Source of the DNA: Legionella geestiana
Lineage (GTDB): Bacteria; Pseudomonadota; Gammaproteobacteria; Legionellales; Legionellaceae
Length of the DNA: 64,000 nt
Direction: 5' to 3'
NCBI RefSeq assembly: GCF_004571195.1
Contig: NZ_CP038271.1
Coordinates: 1,602,001-1,666,000, forward strand
Shown here: in pieces, positions 8,978 to 17,284 of the stretch
Numbering within the stretch: position 1 is the first letter of the stretch
Layout: each line of letters opens with the position of its first letter
Program-made: the position numbers and the translations under genes
Notes under the pieces: model-generated
Databases searched by the model: none
The model's input: only the letters and a program-made list of their open reading frames with translations
What the model was told of the DNA's origin: nothing

Positions 8978-10261
8978 ATGAGAGAAGCATTTACACTGAC
9001 AGAGGAAACACGCGCGCTATGGGATGCCTGGCATACACCAGAATCGCCTGAGCCCACGCGTGAGGCGGTACTGTCGATGCTGGAGTACTCCGGGGTCATC
9101 GAAGAGGAAGAGACTCGTCTGCGTCTTGAGCAGCTGCGTGCCGCATTGCTTGGCGCCATCGCGCAAGATGTGCGTCCCTACATGAATTTTGGGGTCAGCG
9201 AAGAAACTGAAACGCCCTCACCGCAGTGGCTGCGGTGGTTGAAGCTTGGACTCGTGGCACTCGCCGGTATAGTCCTCGCGGTTGCCGAGGGCGCTGAAAT
9301 TATCATGGATATCGCCGGTGGCCTCGGAATGTCAGCCGGTTTTTCCGGTGGACTTCTGGCTGGCGCGCTGGTACTCGGTATCGGTATGGCGGTGGCCTTC
9401 TGCGCCATGGATTTTTATGACATTGCAAACGCGCTTAAGGTTCGTTTTGGGCGGGTGACACACTGGATTGATGCCTATGTTGAACAGACGCGCCAGATAG
9501 ATATCATCCGTAACCACCTTGGGTTTCCTGACCGCAAATTATTGAACCCCAGGGATTCTCGGGACCGCGAATACAGAGATCGGCTCGCAGCGATGCTCTT
9601 AGAGCGCTACGAGAGCATGAGACTGGTGCGCGAGACGTATCTGAATGGCCAGCAGAGCCCCCTTATCAAGAGGGCCAAAATACTGGTAACCGTTGTTGCC
9701 TCCACAACCATGTTTGCTGCCGGTTTTGCCATGGGGATGTCACTGATTAGTCTCGCGATGGCGGCCCCTCCCCTGGGGGCATTGATTGGCATCGGCATGT
9801 TTTTTGGGTTGCTTGCGGTGGCGATTTATCTTGGGTTTCGCCGTGAGGAAGCGGAGAAAGGCGTTGCCCGGATGTGTGGATTTGACAGCGAAAAAGTGGA
9901 AAAAATATGCGAGACTCCCGAGAAGAAACTGCGTGAATTGCATGCACTGCTGGAAACGGCTTCTGAGGATACCGGGCCAAACGTTTCCAGCCAAACGGGT
10001 TCACTGATTGTTCAGGCGACAACTCATCTGCTTTACGATAAGTTGTCGCCTGAACAAATAGAAGAGCGCATCAGATTTCTGGAGAAACTGCAGGCACAGC
10101 AGCAAGAAACGCCGGCGATACCTGTCTCATCATCCTCTCCCGTCTCTCAGGCAGCCTCTCCCGTTGCTTTCTTCAAGAGTCCATCTCCCTCCCCGCAGGC
10201 ATCAATCAAGCATATGGCCTCCGTCACAGGCCAAGCTGCGCCTTTACAAATGGTACAGTAA
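8978..10261 (+). CDS. orphan polytopic membrane protein with Ser/Pro-rich tail
   Basis: I do not recognise this 427-residue protein. A charged helical N-terminus (about 1-80) precedes a glycine-rich hydrophobic hairpin (about 88-150) and a soluble loop of about 80 residues. A second hydrophobic hairpin (about 228-285) is followed by a charged helical segment with EEAEKG and KKLRELH, and then a low-complexity tail rich in Ser, Pro and Gln. The two-hairpin plan resembles 5205-6689. Its last 38 bases overlap convergent hda. A perfect 17-bp inverted repeat lies inside the coding sequence at 10008-10057. The upstream AAGGG is a weak ribosome site. Function unknown. Confidence 0.75.
   Translation: MREAFTLTEETRALWDAWHTPESPEPTREAVLSMLEYSGVIEEEETRLRLEQLRAALLGAIAQDVRPYMNFGVSEETETPSPQWLRWLKLGLVALAGIVLAVAEGAEIIMDIAGGLGMSAGFSGGLLAGALVLGIGMAVAFCAMDFYDIANALKVRFGRVTHWIDAYVEQTRQIDIIRNHLGFPDRKLLNPRDSRDREYRDRLAAMLLERYESMRLVRETYLNGQQSPLIKRAKILVTVVASTTMFAAGFAMGMSLISLAMAAPPLGALIGIGMFFGLLAVAIYLGFRREEAEKGVARMCGFDSEKVEKICETPEKKLRELHALLETASEDTGPNVSSQTGSLIVQATTHLLYDKLSPEQIEERIRFLEKLQAQQQETPAIPVSSSSPVSQAASPVAFFKSPSPSPQASIKHMASVTGQAAPLQMVQ
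10008..10057 (+). repeat. perfect 17-bp inverted repeat inside a coding sequence
   Basis: TTGTTCAGGCGACAACT (10008-10024) and its exact reverse complement (10041-10057) flank a 16-base loop, within the 3' third of the orphan gene at 8978-10261. In RNA this would be a very stable hairpin. It has no U-run after it, so it is not a canonical terminator. Confidence 0.9.
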
Positions 10262-10916
10262 CGCGTCTTTTGGCCGCGAGTGAAGCTTCATCCAGCTGCC
10301 GTAAAACCCGTTGCAGGGTGTGCATGTCGCGCGAACAGTGATTCAGAAGAAAGCGCGCAGTACTCTCCGGCAGAATAAAGCCCTGAGAATGAGCGTGGCG
10401 TTGCAGCGAGCGAATTTTATCTTCATCGCTCAGCGGCTGCAGGTGGGCTACGAGGCCTGCACTGAGGCGCGAGCGTAAATCAGCAAGCTGTATCCCCTGC
10501 GCACGCAGTGGCTTTCGCGCGGCAAAGAGCATGCCGGCTCCTTCTTTTGCGCGCACACGGTTATAGAGATGAAAGAGCGCCTCTTCAAAAGCACGGTCGC
10601 CAGCGATGGCATCCACATCGTCAATTGCAAGCACATCATGACAGTCCATGCCTTCAAGCGTTTCAGGACCGAAGGGTTTCAAAAGAGCAAGCGGCAGGTA
10701 AACTGCACTTCGCTCTCCAGAGGCCGCATTACAGGCAGCCTGCAGGAGATGCGATTTGCCGCAGCCATCAGGCCCCCACACATAGAGGCAGGGCTCTTCG
10801 CCACGAGCCACAAGGCGGTGGAACGGGGCTTCGAGCAGTGCATTTTCGCCCCAGAGAAAATTATCGAGAGTGGCTTCGGTGTTGAGCTGGAGGGCAAGTG
10901 CCAGTTGTCGGTTCAT
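10224..10916 (-). CDS. hda: DnaA-related initiation regulator Hda
   Basis: AAA+ protein homologous to the ATPase domain of DnaA. With the beta clamp it stimulates hydrolysis of DnaA-ATP and so prevents re-initiation. Length 230 residues, normal for Hda. Walker A is GPDGCGKSH and Walker B is VLAIDDVDAI. The C-terminal part carries the arginine-rich lid helices (DLRSRLSAGL). I start at the ATG at 10916 (NRQLALALQL), because the open frame further upstream lies inside the preceding gene. That gene's stop overlaps the hda start by ATGA, so the two form an operon, a common gammaproteobacterial pairing. Its 3' end overlaps the convergent orphan gene. Confidence 0.92.
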   Translation of the reverse strand: MNRQLALALQLNTEATLDNFLWGENALLEAPFHRLVARGEEPCLYVWGPDGCGKSHLLQAACNAASGERSAVYLPLALLKPFGPETLEGMDCHDVLAIDDVDAIAGDRAFEEALFHLYNRVRAKEGAGMLFAARKPLRAQGIQLADLRSRLSAGLVAHLQPLSDEDKIRSLQRHAHSQGFILPESTARFLLNHCSRDMHTLQRVLRQLDEASLAAKRRVTVPFVKAQLGL

Positions 10917-11473
10917 TGTGCAGGGCATTTGGCGCGTAACGCCTTGCGACCCCATGTCCAGACATAATCTATGTAGGTGGCGCCGGTCGTCAGCGTGGTC
11001 AGGAACACAAGGGTGGTCATCAGGGAGTCGGAAAACTGCAGGCCCGAGAGTTTAAGCAGGGCGGCAAGTACCAGCATGAGCTGTACGGTGGTATTAATTT
11101 TACTGAGCCGCGTGGGCGCAAAATGCAGACGAATGCGGATGAAATAATACCAGCCCAGGACGCCAAGCGAGATGGTTAAATCCCGCAAAAAAACGAGCGC
11201 CACAAGCCACCAGGGAAGGGTTCCGAGCAGCGCCAGTGAAATAAAGCTGGAGGCAACAAGCAGTTTATCCGCGAGCGGATCGGCAAAAGAGCCAAAGAGG
11301 GTTTGCCAGCCAAAATGGCGCGCAAGCCAGCCATCAAGCGCATCCGTCACCCCTGCCAGCAAAAACGTGTAGAGCGCGTGCGTGTAGGCACCCTGGTGCA
11401 GAAACACCAGGAAGGGCACAATCAGGCACAGGCGAAACAGTGTCAGTGCATTTGGTATGTATCGGGCTTTCAT
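10913..11473 (-). CDS. CDP-alcohol phosphatidyltransferase (PgsA-like)
   Basis: Integral membrane enzyme that transfers a phosphatidyl group from CDP-diacylglycerol to an alcohol, probably glycerol-3-phosphate for phosphatidylglycerol synthesis. The full family motif is visible: DALDGWLAR, eight residues, then G, FADPLADK, i.e. DxxDGxxAR-x8-G-x3-D-x3-D. The protein has 186 residues with about five hydrophobic segments. I use the ATG at 11473; a GTG nine bases upstream (11482) is an alternative, since neither has a strong ribosome site. The acceptor alcohol is not certain, because this hda-linked paralog exists beside the main pgsA in many genomes. Confidence 0.85.
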   Translation of the reverse strand: MKARYIPNALTLFRLCLIVPFLVFLHQGAYTHALYTFLLAGVTDALDGWLARHFGWQTLFGSFADPLADKLLVASSFISLALLGTLPWWLVALVFLRDLTISLGVLGWYYFIRIRLHFAPTRLSKINTTVQLMLVLAALLKLSGLQFSDSLMTTLVFLTTLTTGATYIDYVWTWGRKALRAKCPAQ

Positions 11474-11678
11474 GGGCGACACGGTGACTCACTTTTCGCG
11501 CGACCTCAGAAGACGCCGCCAGGTTATCCCTTCCATTGGGAAAGGAGAATTCGTCACCCAGTGTATACAATCCTGTGTGTACTGTCACGTGCTTGTACTT
11601 TACGTTTTTTTAACATGCTCAAAACCTCGCAACATGATACATTTACAAGTAGAGTAAGAATGTATGTTGAGGTGAGTT

Positions 11679-12260
11679 ATGTCTGATGACAAAGAAGTCA
11701 ATCAAGCCGATGAAGCCGAAGAGACATCCTCGGCCGCTCCCAGTAAACCTGCCGGCTCGGATGTTCAGAAAAATGACCCCCGTATGAAGTACGACAATGA
11801 GCGCAAAACCGCTAAAGGGGATTATGCCGATATCATGAGCCAGGCGACGGACGAACTCGTTAACGCGGTCAGCGGCTTTGATGAATGGCGCAATGGCAAA
11901 ATAGTGGATGCCATTAAAGGTGAGCTTAATGAATATGCTGATGAGCTCAAAGACGAAGCACGGCAAATGTACTCCGATACCAAAGAGGCGCTAAAATCCT
12001 TGCTTGGCAGCAAGGACGAAGATGCGGCTCTTGAGCGGGAACAGGATGAAACCGAGGACGCAGACATGAGTCAGGCGCGCTCCATGATGTCAACACCAGG
12101 CGATTCGCCGGCAGTGCCGTTTGTCGAAATGTCGGGACTGGAAACCCAACGCCTTGATGAGCAGGCATCTTCCGATGCTGAAGCCATTGCAGGCCCTGCT
12201 GCAGGTGCGGCGGTAGAAGTGGGCAATGATGTCGGCAAAGCGGTCATGACCGGGGGATGA
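11679..12260 (+). CDS. acidic, helical orphan protein
   Basis: A 193-residue protein of unknown function, preceded by an excellent ribosome site (GAGGTGA, 5 bases before the ATG). It is very rich in Asp, Glu, Ala and Ser and has no signal peptide. The middle (about 45-110) is predicted helical with repeated Asp/Glu-Lys patterns. The tail ends in an Ala/Gly segment (AIAGPAAGAAVEVGNDVG). It precedes the EamA-like gene by nine bases and is probably cotranscribed with it. The acidic, low-complexity make-up resembles some small Legionella proteins, but no family can be named. Confidence 0.7.
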   Translation: MSDDKEVNQADEAEETSSAAPSKPAGSDVQKNDPRMKYDNERKTAKGDYADIMSQATDELVNAVSGFDEWRNGKIVDAIKGELNEYADELKDEARQMYSDTKEALKSLLGSKDEDAALEREQDETEDADMSQARSMMSTPGDSPAVPFVEMSGLETQRLDEQASSDAEAIAGPAAGAAVEVGNDVGKAVMTGG

Positions 12261-12269
12261 GATAAACGG

Positions 12270-12689
12270 ATGGTTTTTTCCACATGGTACGTTTTTGCGC
12301 TCACATCACTTGTGCTGTATGGTGCCTGGGGCTATTGGGGTACGCGTGCCGCTGGATTTGTCAATCCGCTCACACTGACCTTCTACTCGAGCGTTGGCGT
12401 CATGATAGCCGGATTTGTGGCGCTTTTTCTCCTGGAATTCAAGCCTGAATCGTCCTTGAGAGGTAACTCCTATGCGCTCCTTAACGGGCTTGCCAATGGG
12501 GTGGCCTGTATTTTTTTTGTGGCAGCCTTAAGGCGTGGTCCGGCAATGCCGGTCGTGCTTATTACTTCCATGTACCCCCTCGTAACGCTGCTTCTCTCAC
12601 TCATTTTTTTAAAACAGGGTTTGACAATGCGCCAAAGCATAGGCATGGTATTCGCCCTTGCAGCTCTTGTGCTGTTTTCGCTTGAATAG
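12270..12689 (+). CDS. single-repeat EamA-like (DMT) membrane protein
   Basis: A membrane protein of 139 residues with four to five hydrophobic helices, matching one EamA repeat (the N-terminal WYVFALTSLVLYGAWGYW and the C-terminal LVTLLLSLIFLKQ motif). Full-length drug/metabolite transporters carry two such repeats in about 300 residues. This half-size form should act as a dimer if it is a transporter. It could also be a remnant, but both ends look intact. Substrate unknown. Confidence 0.8.
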   Translation: MVFSTWYVFALTSLVLYGAWGYWGTRAAGFVNPLTLTFYSSVGVMIAGFVALFLLEFKPESSLRGNSYALLNGLANGVACIFFVAALRRGPAMPVVLITSMYPLVTLLLSLIFLKQGLTMRQSIGMVFALAALVLFSLE

Positions 12690-12711
12690 CCTGACTATAA
12701 AGGAGTGACTG

Positions 12712-13494
12712 GTGCGTGTTGTCAGCTTTAATGCCAATGGGATTCGCTCTGCCGCTCGTCTAGGTTTTTACGAATGGCTTGAAAATGTGCGCCCGGATGT
12801 GGTTTGTCTCCAGGAAACACGGGCGCATCATGCCCAGCTGTCAGATGACCCGCAATATTTTCCCGCAGGGTATCACTGTGAATACGTAGATGCCGAAAAA
12901 AAAGGCTACAGCGGGGTCGCGATTTATGCGAGACACGCGCCTGAGCGCATTGTGCGCCACTTTGGCTATGCGCGCGCAGAGAGCGAGGGGCGGTACCTGC
13001 GGTTTGATTACCCGGGCTTAAGCATTATTTCCGCCTATTTCCCATCAGGCACCAGCAGCGAAGAGCGGCAGGCAATAAAATATGAATTTCTCGAGCATTT
13101 CGCACCGCATGTGATGGCTTTGCGTGAATCGGGGCAGGAACTCATCATTTGCGGGGATTACAACATCGCCCACAAGCCGATTGATCTCAAAAACTGGCGT
13201 TCCAATCAGAAAAATTCTGGCTTTCTCCCGGATGAGCGTGCGTTTATGGACCGGCTTTTCGGAGAGCTTGGGTTTGTTGACGCTTTTCGGCTGAAAAACC
13301 CGCACCCTGACGAGTATACCTGGTGGTCACACCGGGGGCGTGCGCGCGAGAACAATGTCGGGTGGCGGATTGATTATCAGGTGATTACACAGGGCCTTGT
13401 GCCGCGGGTGGGGACGGTCGAGGTGTATAGAGAGCAGAAATTGTCTGACCACGCTCCGGTGCTGGTGCAGTATGAAGGAGGCTTTAGTGCTTAG
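12712..13494 (+). CDS. xthA: exodeoxyribonuclease III, first of two tandem copies
   Basis: AP endonuclease and 3'-5' exonuclease of base excision repair. The 260-residue protein shows the EEP-fold motifs SFNANGIRSA, LQETRA, CGDYNIA and the catalytic SDHAPV near the C-terminus. It starts with GTG, six to seven bases after AAGGAG. Its last eight bases overlap the start of the second copy, so the two are translationally coupled. The two paralogs are clearly diverged, so this is not a recent duplication. Confidence 0.93.
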   Translation: MRVVSFNANGIRSAARLGFYEWLENVRPDVVCLQETRAHHAQLSDDPQYFPAGYHCEYVDAEKKGYSGVAIYARHAPERIVRHFGYARAESEGRYLRFDYPGLSIISAYFPSGTSSEERQAIKYEFLEHFAPHVMALRESGQELIICGDYNIAHKPIDLKNWRSNQKNSGFLPDERAFMDRLFGELGFVDAFRLKNPHPDEYTWWSHRGRARENNVGWRIDYQVITQGLVPRVGTVEVYREQKLSDHAPVLVQYEGGFSA

Positions 13495-14269
13495 GCTTGC
13501 GAGCTGGAATGTCAATTCATTGGGCGTACGCCTTGAACAGGTGTGCGAGTGGCTCTTGCATTCACAAACGGATGTCCTCGCATTACAGGAAACTAAACTG
13601 CCGGATGAGCGTTTTCCGTCCGAAGCGTTTGAGGCACTGGGCTACTCGGTGGTGTTTTCCGGCCAGAAATCCTGGAACGGAATGGCGGTGATAAGCCGCC
13701 ATAAAGCCAGTGACGTACTGACGGATATCGAGGGCTTTGAAGACCCTGCGCGACGTATTCTTGCTTTGAGCATTGGCAGCCTGCGGGTAGTCAATCTTTA
13801 TGTTCCAAACGGAGCGGCTCCCGGTACGGATAAATATGCGTATAAACTCGACTGGCTGCAGCACGTTACCGCCTTTCTTGCACGTGAAGCCCAAAAATAT
13901 CCGCACCTTGCCGTAGTTGGCGATTTTAATATCGCGCCAGAAGATTGTGATGTGCATGACCCCGCCAGCTGGGAAGGCTCGGTGCTTGTGAGCCCGCCGG
14001 AACGGGAAGCCTTTGCCGCGTTGCTGAAAACAGGGCTTGTCGACAGTTTTCGCCATTTTCCGCAGCCGCCCGAAACCTACAGCTGGTGGGATTATCGTGC
14101 AGCCGCTTTTCGGCGCAACAATGGCCTGCGCATTGACCATATCCTGCTTTCACCCGCGTTAATCGCGCACTGTCGCGAAAGTACCATTGACCGTGAAGCC
14201 CGCAGACACGAGCGGCCTTCCGATCATGCGCCGGTCAGTGTGGTACTGGATATACCAATCCCTGATTGA
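13487..14269 (+). CDS. exodeoxyribonuclease III paralog, second of two tandem copies
   Basis: A second ExoIII-family nuclease of 260 residues with SWNVNSLGVR, LQETKLP, VGDFNIAP and the catalytic SDHAPVSVV. The frame is open further upstream, but the true start is the GTG at 13487: AAGGAGG lies six bases before it, and LRLASWNVNS is the normal ExoIII N-terminus. The GTG lies inside the last codons of the first copy. The paralogs may divide AP-site and 3'-end repair; this is inference. Confidence 0.92.
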   Translation: MLRLASWNVNSLGVRLEQVCEWLLHSQTDVLALQETKLPDERFPSEAFEALGYSVVFSGQKSWNGMAVISRHKASDVLTDIEGFEDPARRILALSIGSLRVVNLYVPNGAAPGTDKYAYKLDWLQHVTAFLAREAQKYPHLAVVGDFNIAPEDCDVHDPASWEGSVLVSPPEREAFAALLKTGLVDSFRHFPQPPETYSWWDYRAAAFRRNNGLRIDHILLSPALIAHCRESTIDREARRHERPSDHAPVSVVLDIPIPD

Positions 14270-14374
14270 TTTGATTGTGCAAATCTGATAAGGTTGCCTG
14301 TCTTTTGCAAGGAGCTCGTGCCAGACATTCGGTTCAGGTAGCGAGTTTCGTTAATTTTTAGAGAGAGTGGTAGA

Positions 14375-14602
14375 ATGAAAGCTGATATCCATCCAGAGTA
14401 TACATCGGTAACAGTAACCTGCAGCTGCGGGAACACCTTTGAAACCCGCTCCACGCTGTGCAGCCCTCTCAGCATCGAAGTATGCGCCAACTGCCACCCT
14501 TTTTATACCGGTAAGCAAAAACTGGTTGATACCGGTGGTCGTGTCCAGCGTTTCCGCGATCGCTACAAGGCACGCATCAAGGACAGCACCGAACAGCAGT
14601 AA
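14375..14602 (+). CDS. rpmE: 50S ribosomal protein L31, zinc-binding type
   Basis: 75-residue ribosomal protein of the large subunit. The zinc ligands are present (Cys16, Cys18, Cys37, Cys40), so this is the C+ form and could serve as a zinc store. The N-terminus KADIHPEY and the [14 protein letters not shown] tail are typical. About 105 bases separate it from the nuclease gene upstream, so it probably has its own promoter, though I could not pick a convincing one. Confidence 0.95.
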   Translation: MKADIHPEYTSVTVTCSCGNTFETRSTLCSPLSIEVCANCHPFYTGKQKLVDTGGRVQRFRDRYKARIKDSTEQQ

Positions 14603-14769
14603 TACGGGAATTTTCGGCTCCAGCCGCAGCAACAGCAGCAGGGGCCAAATTTTTTGCATCCTATTCCGAACAACATGCAGCCTGCAAAAGGCGGAGGAAC
14701 AGCGGTCGCATAGTCTGCATCGCGCTGATTTCCGGTATTCTGCCTGCGCCCCGTACGGAGAATCAGATT

Positions 14770-16014
14770 TTGGAACGTACCGATACCGATTTAGCGCAAC
14801 GCGCGCTCGATTACCATGAGTTGCCAACGCCTGGAAAGATAGCCCTTTGTGTCACCAAGCCCACGAATACCCAGGAAGATCTTTCACTTGCCTATACGCC
14901 TGGCGTAGCTGAGCCGGTGCGCGCTATTGCGCAGAATCGCGACAATGTCTGGCGCTATACCGCACGCGGCAATCTGGTTGCCGTCATGACCAACGGTACT
15001 GCCGTTCTGGGGCTTGGCGATGTTGGCCCGCTGGCCAGCAAGCCGGTCATGGAAGGCAAGGGAGTGCTCTTTAAGCGTTTTGCGAATATCGATGTTTTTG
15101 ACATCGAAGTCGATGCGCCGACGCCTGAAGCCTTTATCGAAACCGCCCGCAGCATTGCACCAACGTTTGGCGGTATCAACCTTGAAGACATCAAGGCTCC
15201 TGAGTGCTTTGATATCGAAGAAAAGCTTTCCGCTCTGCTCGACATACCCGTGTTCCATGACGACCAGCACGGCACCGCCATTGTGGTTGCCGCAGGTCTT
15301 CTTAACGCGCTTGAGCTGCAGGGCAAACGCATCGAGACGGCACGTATTGTCTGCATTGGAGCCGGTGCTGCAGGCATTGCCTCCATGCGTCTGCTGCTGG
15401 CACTGGGAGCGCCTCGTGAGAACCTCATGCTCCTCGACTCCTGTGGTGTCATACACAGCGGACGTACGGACCTTAACCGCCATAAGCAGGCCTTTGCGAT
15501 TGATACGCGGTGTCGCACACTTCCAGATGCGCTTCGCGGTGCGGACGTCTTTATCGGGGTAGCCAAGCCTGACTTGCTGCAGCCTGAATGGCTGCTTTCC
15601 ATGGCGCCAAAGCCGGTAATCTTTGCGCTGTCCAATCCGGACCCTGAAATCCGTCCTGACGTAGCACATGCGATTCGAGACGACTTGATTATTGCGACTG
15701 GACGAAGTGACTACCCTAATCAGGTCAACAATGTGCTGTGTTTCCCTTATATCTTCCGCGGTGCACTGGACGTACGGGCACGCTGTATTAACCGAGACAT
15801 GCAGCTTGCCGCGGTAGAGGCGATTCGCTCGCTGGTGCATGAACCTGCACCTGATGACGTCAAGGCCAATTATCCCGGTGTTACTTCCTGGGAATTTGGT
15901 CGAGATTATCTTCTGCCAAAGCCGGTAGACCCACGGCTCTGTGCCCGCGTTTCCAAAGCGGTGGCCGAAGCCGCCATAGCCAGCGGCGTTGCCAGAGAGA
16001 CATGCGAAAGCTGA
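14770..16014 (+). CDS. malic enzyme (malate dehydrogenase, oxaloacetate-decarboxylating)
   Basis: Converts malate to pyruvate and CO2 with reduction of NAD(P)+. The 414 residues cover the malic N-terminal domain ([23 protein letters not shown]) and the NAD-binding domain ([15 protein letters not shown]), with DDQHGTAIV between them. It lacks the C-terminal phosphotransacetylase-like domain of E. coli MaeB and so belongs to the short bacterial type. The start is a TTG at 14770, about ten bases after a GGAG, giving the expected [14 protein letters not shown] beginning. Cofactor preference cannot be read safely. Confidence 0.92.
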   Translation: MERTDTDLAQRALDYHELPTPGKIALCVTKPTNTQEDLSLAYTPGVAEPVRAIAQNRDNVWRYTARGNLVAVMTNGTAVLGLGDVGPLASKPVMEGKGVLFKRFANIDVFDIEVDAPTPEAFIETARSIAPTFGGINLEDIKAPECFDIEEKLSALLDIPVFHDDQHGTAIVVAAGLLNALELQGKRIETARIVCIGAGAAGIASMRLLLALGAPRENLMLLDSCGVIHSGRTDLNRHKQAFAIDTRCRTLPDALRGADVFIGVAKPDLLQPEWLLSMAPKPVIFALSNPDPEIRPDVAHAIRDDLIIATGRSDYPNQVNNVLCFPYIFRGALDVRARCINRDMQLAAVEAIRSLVHEPAPDDVKANYPGVTSWEFGRDYLLPKPVDPRLCARVSKAVAEAAIASGVARETCES

Positions 16015-16057
16015 AATCCTGAAAATTTTGGAGTAATTTTTCTGAGGAGAGTTTGCC

Positions 16058-17284
16058 TTGCACACTGAGAAAAACAAGCACTATATGTGGTATGCCTGGT
16101 TTGTCTGCGCACTTGGCGCCGTTTTTTACAGCTATGAGTATTTTTTGCGCATATCCCCCAGTGTTATGGAAGAAGCGCTCAGAGCGCATTTTGAGCTGAA
16201 CTCTGCCGGTTTTGGCAAGCTGTCAGCCTTCTATTACTATGCCTATGTTCCCATGCAGCTGCCGGTCGGTATCCTCATGGACCGCTACGGTCCACGGCGT
16301 CTCCTGACCATCGCCTGCATGATTTGCGTACTGGGTACCTGGATGTTTGCAGGCACCTCTGTGTTCTGGGTGGCGGCGTCCGGGCGCTTCCTCGTGGGTC
16401 TTGGTTCAGCGTTCGCTTTCGTTGGCGTGCTGAAGCTTGCAACCCTCTGGCTGCCGGAAGACCGTCTCGCACTCGTATCAGGTCTTGCTACAGCGCTGGG
16501 TACCATTGGCGCGATGCTTGGCGATAATATCCTCGGGGCACTGGTGGATTCAGCGGGCTGGCAGCAGACCGTGAACCTGACCGCCATTTCCGGTATTTTG
16601 CTGGTGCTGGTTCTTTGGCTCGGGCTGCGCGATCACCCCGACAGCGATGAAGAAAGTGGCAGTATTGAGAATTTTCGCCAGAGCATTCGTGACCTGTGCA
16701 TCATTGCCCGAAATCGCCAGATATGGATTAACGGTCTTTATGGCTGCCTTGTCTACCTGCCTACAACTGTGTTGGCAGAACTTTGGGGTATCCCGTACCT
16801 GCAGCATGCACATGGCATGACCCGCTCGAATGCTGATTTTGCAAATTCCCTGCTCTTTCTGGGGTTCACGGTCGGTGCGCCAATGATGGGTTTTCTCGCC
16901 GATAAACTGCATCGGCGCAAGCTGCCAATGATGACAGGCGCACTCGGTGCCGTCATCGTCATGTCAATTATCCTTTATATGCCAGGCCTTACAGCCATGC
17001 AAATCAACGTGCTGATGGTATTGCTTGGCCTGCTCTATGGGGCTCAGGCCATTGTATTTGCCGTAGGTCGCGAGCTCAGCCCGGACGAGGCTGCCGGTAC
17101 GGCCATGGCGATGACCAACATGATAGTTATGCTTGGCGCGATGTTCCTGCAGCCACTGGTCGGCTACCTTCTCGACTGGTCGGGTGATTATCGCATTGCA
17201 CTTTCGGTTATTCCGCTGGGAATGCTGATAGCCGCCGTGCTTGTTTTCTTCCTGAAAGAGACACATGCCCATGCCCCACAATGA
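16058..17284 (+). CDS. MFS transporter, first of a tandem pair
   Basis: Twelve-helix major facilitator of 408 residues with an MFS loop 2-3 motif (ILMDRYGPRRLL). It begins at a TTG seven bases after GAGGAGA. The next ATG (16085) would remove a short soluble N-terminus and is the alternative. The N-terminal YSYEYFLRISPSVM resembles Legionella Pht-type nutrient carriers, which import amino acids or nucleosides from the host vacuole; that assignment is by memory of the family and should be tested. The gene overlaps the second MFS gene by 20 bases. Confidence 0.88.
   Translation: MHTEKNKHYMWYAWFVCALGAVFYSYEYFLRISPSVMEEALRAHFELNSAGFGKLSAFYYYAYVPMQLPVGILMDRYGPRRLLTIACMICVLGTWMFAGTSVFWVAASGRFLVGLGSAFAFVGVLKLATLWLPEDRLALVSGLATALGTIGAMLGDNILGALVDSAGWQQTVNLTAISGILLVLVLWLGLRDHPDSDEESGSIENFRQSIRDLCIIARNRQIWINGLYGCLVYLPTTVLAELWGIPYLQHAHGMTRSNADFANSLLFLGFTVGAPMMGFLADKLHRRKLPMMTGALGAVIVMSIILYMPGLTAMQINVLMVLLGLLYGAQAIVFAVGRELSPDEAAGTAMAMTNMIVMLGAMFLQPLVGYLLDWSGDYRIALSVIPLGMLIAAVLVFFLKETHAHAPQ

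Noticed and set aside
13397-13486. 30-residue N-terminal extension of the second exonuclease III
   Set aside because: A consensus ribosome site lies six bases before the GTG at 13487, and the family begins there.
14884-16077. 397-codon open frame antisense to the malic enzyme gene
   Set aside because: It is a shadow of the coding frame: its translation has no recognisable domain and it fully overlaps a clear enzyme gene.
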